The notes beneath the pieces are model-generated. The model ran no database searches. It saw only the letters and a list, made by a program, of their open reading frames with translations, and was not told the origin of the DNA. From positions 2,421,774-2,485,773 of the forward strand of contig NW_006281099.1 of the NCBI RefSeq assembly GCF_000203795.2: 64,000 bases of DNA, given 5' to 3'. Positions within the stretch are counted from its first letter, which is position 1. Every line of letters begins with the position of its first letter. A program made the translations under genes and the position numbers. Shown in pieces: positions 60,414-64,000 of the stretch. The DNA comes from Batrachochytrium dendrobatidis JAM81. Its lineage: Eukaryota > Chytridiomycota > Chytridiomycetes > Rhizophydiales.

Positions 60414-60609
60414 GACTTGAAATAAACGATTAAACATTCACCGCGCTTATGCTACAAACCGATTGCTTCAAAAAGCACAGCCGTCATGACTCTTACGATG
60501 GTTTTGAACTTTTCTGTATTGATAGAATATAACATTTTACCGACTTGAAATAAACGGGTTGAGCATTCGCCGCGGGTCTGCTACAGATTGCCTCAAAAAA
60601 CACAGCCGT
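60414..60609 (+). repeat. Tandem duplication of a ~70-bp MITE-related block
   Basis: GACTTGAAATAAACGATTAA ... TTGCTTCAAAAAGCACAGCC at 60414-60483 recurs at 60542-60608 as GACTTGAAATAAACGGGTTG ... TGCCTCAAAAAACACAGCC. The spacer contains CTTTTCTGTATTGATAGAAT, which is MITE interior. The block is thus a duplicated piece of MITE, next to the end at 60603. Confidence 0.6.
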
Positions 60610-60950
60610 ATTCACATGGAATGAGACACTTTTCTGTATTGATCCTGTAATGGCTCTATTTTGCTCCGGAATAAACAATCGTTACATGTTCGTTGTTATT
60701 GGAAGTGTATGATTTCTTTTATTGAAACTCTGTTCTAATATCAGATACGTTTGCGTTCCAGCTCAGCATATCTCAGGAATGCAAATGTTGTTTCCATGAT
60801 GATTACCGAGTGTTTGGGTTGAAAAAAAAATTGAGGCTGAACCAATGTCAAAGATGTGGAATGATATGATTGGAACAGAGATGTGAACATTTGTCAGTAT
60901 TTTTTACAAAAATTGGTTTGTGATGAATTCACGTACTTTTTGTTTATGTA
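60603..60950 (+). mobile_element. MITE, copy 8, right end not found
   Basis: The left end is CAGCCGTATTCACATGGAAT. The interior matches the reverse complement of copy 4 almost end to end (hallmark TTTTGCTCCGGAATAAACAA, then GATACGTTTGCGTTCCAGCT, GTTTCCATGATGATTACCGA, GTGAACATTTGTCAGTATTT). Past 60950 similarity fades and no right terminus is clear. It sits upstream of the trans-sulfuration enzyme gene. Confidence 0.7.
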
Positions 60951-61179
60951 AGCCATGTTTGAGAAAAAAGTCGTGTATGTATACCAATGTTAGATATATA
61001 CGAGTGGCTGGGACCAGATATGGCACCTCGTACAACAATGGTGTAAAAGCACAATCAGATTAGCTTGGTCACCAAAACGAATTACAACCATCGCATTCAA
61101 TGAGCATTTAAGCCCATTTCAATATAAGCCTCAAAGTTGGACTATTGCATCTAGCAAAAGTGGGAGTGAGAATGCATAA

Positions 61180-61640
61180 ATATTTATTTGTGTTCCAACA
61201 GCTCAACTTCATCATGTCTAATAAACATTCTGATAGCATCAAGCGGCTGCAACATTTTGGAAACATGAATTCTCCGTTTGTAAAATTGCACGATTGCTTC
61301 AGATTAGCATACACTTTATATAGGCGAAATGCTAGAGATTGTGTTTAAACAAGACCAACAAGCAACCGTCAATAAATCAAATGTGCGACGTTTTATATTA
61401 AATCGAAAGAAGCAGGCTGTTCACCAAACTGGTCGTATCAACAAGTCGGATTATTGTCACCGCGGTACAGGAGATACGGATGATAGATACTCATACCACT
61501 CAGATCAGCAAGCAATCTATGGACATTTGCAAACATCAAGAAAGCAGCCAAAATAAACCCCTCGATCATACACGAAAGTATGGTGAATGAAATTTACGCG
61601 AATACTTTCCAAAAACATGATGCACACTGATGGTGATAAT
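61180..61640 (+). repeat. Dispersed repeat family A, copy 4
   Basis: The longest copy of family A. It aligns with 24480-24790 over nearly its whole length and with 2600-3010 in reverse. Landmarks are GCATCAAGCGGCTGCAAC, TTTGTAAAATTGCACGATTG, TTTATATAGGCGAA, CCAAACTGGTCGTATCAACA and CAGATCAGCAAGCAATCTAT. Near the right is GAATGAAATTTACGCGAATA, which faintly resembles a MITE terminus. It ends about 135 bp before the talin ATG. Confidence 0.65.
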
Positions 61641-61775
61641 TACAGTTTTCATTTTACTTTATCTCTCCATTCTCATCCCCATTATCACTAGCCGTAATCG
61701 GCTCACCATTTTGATATCTCTCCAACTACTCAAACACATTAATACTTTGCATATCTAGACACAGTATTTTACATC

Positions 61776-64000
61776 ATGTCAAACCTGGCGCTCAAGATAT
61801 ACTTGGCCGACAGCGACATCACCAAAACATGCCAGGTATGTTTATCCCACTACTTATTTCTATCTGAATAAACTGCTAAACACCACAACCAACTCGTCGC
61901 GTCCTGTTGAGTGATGATGTAGTTGGTTGGTATAAGCCAGGGTTGGTATAAAACTGCTCGTATAAGATACAAACTAGCAGCATTCTAATTCCTTCAACAT
62001 ACATACGATATGTCTAAACACACACTTGAATATAGTACACAAGTGACATGTATGTGCAAGACATTATCCAAGATATCCGAGAAAAGCACAGTTATGGCGA
62101 GGGCGGTTTAGACTTTGGACTGTTTATACGAGAGCAAAACCTATGGCTTGCTTCCAACAAGCTACTCGACCACTATGATCTTAGAACAGGAGATGTGCTT
62201 GAATTCCGTAAACGTCATCGTGTTCTCAAAGTTAAAATGCTGGATGATTCTATGAAAGCAATTCTAGTTGACGAAAGCCAGCCTGTTAGAGTCGTTGTTG
62301 CCGCTGTTTGTGAGCGCATTGGTGGGTTAAACATGTACATTGGATTTAGATGTCAGGATGTGTTATTAGTCATGTTATCTATTGGTTTGATGTGATGGAA
62401 TTTAGCACCATTGCTAGATATCAACCTGATTTGGTTAACAACATGCGTGCCTTTTAATTTACAGGAATATCAAATGACGATGAGTATTCCTTAGCATCAG
62501 ACAAGACTCTAACCTTGAACAAAAAGGGAGACAAGAAAGCAAAGCAAAAAGAAGCTGTATATACAGAAGGACGTGAGTTTTATTGTTGATAATATTTTAC
62601 GTTTAAAGTATAAATCCAATCTATTTTTAATTAATATGAAAAACCTGAAATTGATGTTGGTGGTTGATATTAACTAAACATTGTACATTTCAATAGCCGC
62701 ATGGTTAAATCCCGACAAAACCCTTCGTGAGCAAGGCCTTACTGAAAGCGATGCAGTCATTCTCAAAAAGAAATTCTTTTTTACTGATCAAAATGTGGAT
62801 CGCTCAGATCCAGTTCAAATGATGTTGATGTACAACCAATCTCACGAAATGATCGTGTCAGGAAAGCAACCCTGCACCGGTGTTGAATCAGCTCAACTTG
62901 GTGCTATTCAGCTACAGATTCAGTATGGAAATCACGAGCCAGATAAACATAAGCCAGGATTTGTCAAGGTTAAGGACTACATTCCACCAGAGTACCACAA
63001 AAACAAGGATATTGAAAAAAGAATGTACAATGAGCATAGCAAGCTTCACGGCATGAGTGAGCTAAATGCAAAATTTCGGTATGTGCAAATGTGTCGTTCG
63101 CTTAAAACTTATGGCACCACATTTTTTGTTGTCAAAGAGCCTGCAGCAAAAAGAAAAAAGGCTACAACCATGCTATTGGGTGTCACCAAGCAAAGCATTT
63201 TGCGTGTAGATTTGGAAACCAAAGAAATAGTGCAAGAATGGAAATTGACCCAAATCAGAAGATGGGCTGCAACTGCTAAAACGTTTACACTGGATTTCGG
63301 AGATCATTCAGAAAACTACTACAGCGTCGAATCTACCGAGGGTGATCAGATATCCCGTCTCATTTCTGGATACATTGATATTATTGTCAAGAAACGTAAC
63401 CAAAAATCTCGCACTGTAGAAGAAGCTCGCGTTGAGGAACAGGCAGTGATTGAAGACTATGTTCGTCCTGGACGTGCCAACAATGTAGAAGTGGTTGCAA
63501 CAGCTGGTGGAGCCCGTCGTGCCAAAGAGTCGCATACTGGCGGAGCAATGTTTGTTGATGATGAGCAATCTTCAAACTACCAAAAAACCAATCGACATCA
63601 AAACAGTGTACCTCAAGGAGAGATTGCTCAAAATTTGGATATCGTTGAATTTCAACAAGCCATTATTCAAACCATCAACAATGGTTTGGCAGTTGCAGCA
63701 GCAGCATACACAGACTTGTCTGTACCCACTCATCTTCCTTCCATGACCAACGATCCAGCTACTGTAAAATGGCGACAAGAAACGTGCGATATTACCAGTG
63801 AGGCGGTAGCCTCCAACATTGCAGCCAGTCTTGCTGCAGTTGGAACTTTGATTATTCACGCAACGGGTAATGTTGATGATATGGACTACAACACGATTGG
63901 ATCAAAGCTTTTTACTGTAATTTCTGCCATCAGCCAAATTACTCAAGGCATGAAAATGCTTTCTGGATTACAAGTTACTGAAAACGATCAGGAGCGACTT
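61776..64000 (+). CDS. Talin, N-terminal part (FERM head and start of the rod)
   Basis: From the ATG at 61776 (MSNLALKIYLADSDITKTCQ), five exons to the window edge, so the gene is incomplete. The order matches a talin head. F0 has YVQDIIQDIREKH, GGLDFGLFIREQNLWLAS and LLDHYDLRTGDVLEFRKRHR. F1 has VLKVKMLDDSMKAILVDESQ and the ISNDDEYSLASD loop. F2 has DPVQMMLMYNQSHEMIVSGK and the LQIQYGNHEPDKHKPGFVKV run. F3 (PTB-like, integrin-binding in animals) has LLGVTKQSILRVDLETKEIV, IRRWAATAKTFTLDFGDHSE, YYSVESTEGDQISRLISGYI and IIVKKRNQKS. The linker and helical rod follow (ETCDITSEAVASNIAASLAA). Talin links integrins to actin in animals and amoebozoans. Presence in a fungus is notable, and integrin partners are not in this window. 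Confidence 0.95.

Overview
This is a nuclear window from a fungus. It is gene-dense and AT-rich, with short GT-AG introns that keep reading frame when joined. The gene set points to a zoosporic, chytrid-type fungus rather than a yeast or mould. Alongside general fungal genes (SEC23, TIM17, PWP2, TFIIF alpha, uS10, AFG1, a Ptc1-type phosphatase) it carries talin, coronin-7, a RAD51C-type recombinase and a three-SANT NCoR/Snt1-type corepressor. Talin and coronin-7 are largely absent from the familiar Dikarya and known from early-diverging fungi. A Batrachochytrium-like or other Rhizophydiales chytrid is my best guess, by inference only.

Layout. 1-2.5 kb: partial secreted protein and F-box/LRR protein, both minus. 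3.06-6.05 kb: TFIIF alpha. 6.2-7.2 kb: repeats. 7.5-9.7 kb: ABCG half-transporter. 10.3-12.8 kb: small secreted proteins, including one with an 8-residue TPESTVTS-like tandem repeat, and a decayed ORF. 12.9-14.7 kb: divergent MEMO1 and mitochondrial bS21. 15.0-17.1 kb: a small cyclic-nucleotide-binding protein between two inverted, near-identical 508-bp elements. 17.2-19.5 kb: AFG1 ATPase. 20.2-24.3 kb: Ser/Thr-rich protein, 85-aa unknown, PP2C, uS10. 24.5-26.5 kb: repeats and a broken BED-finger gene. 26.6-32.5 kb: Snt1/NCoR-like corepressor. 33.1-37.3 kb: GRIP golgin. 37.5-38.8 kb: RAD51C. 39.0-42.3 kb: C2HC zinc-finger protein and class IV aminotransferase. 42.4-46.1 kb: TIM17 and SEC23. 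46.6-49.7 kb: PWP2. 50.1-53.9 kb: SH3-RA scaffold. 54.6-58.2 kb: coronin-7. 58.3-60.4 kb: trans-sulfuration enzyme. 61.8 kb to the end: talin, cut by the window edge.

The most striking structure is not a gene. A family of short non-autonomous DNA elements has terminal inverted repeats close to CAGCCGTATTCACGTAAAA and is flanked by TA. There are at least six copies with both ends, plus single-ended pieces. Several sit within 20-75 bp of a coding region. One supplies the stop codon of the SH3-RA gene, and two inverted copies bracket the cyclic-nucleotide-binding gene like a composite transposon. A second dispersed repeat family has four diverged copies.

The genes do not form an operon-like pathway. 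The loosely shared themes are cell adhesion and actin (talin, coronin-7, SH3-RA), secretion and Golgi traffic (SEC23, golgin, secreted proteins) and mitochondrial functions (TIM17, bS21m, AFG1). All exon joins were derived by eye from splice signals and reading frame and need transcript data.
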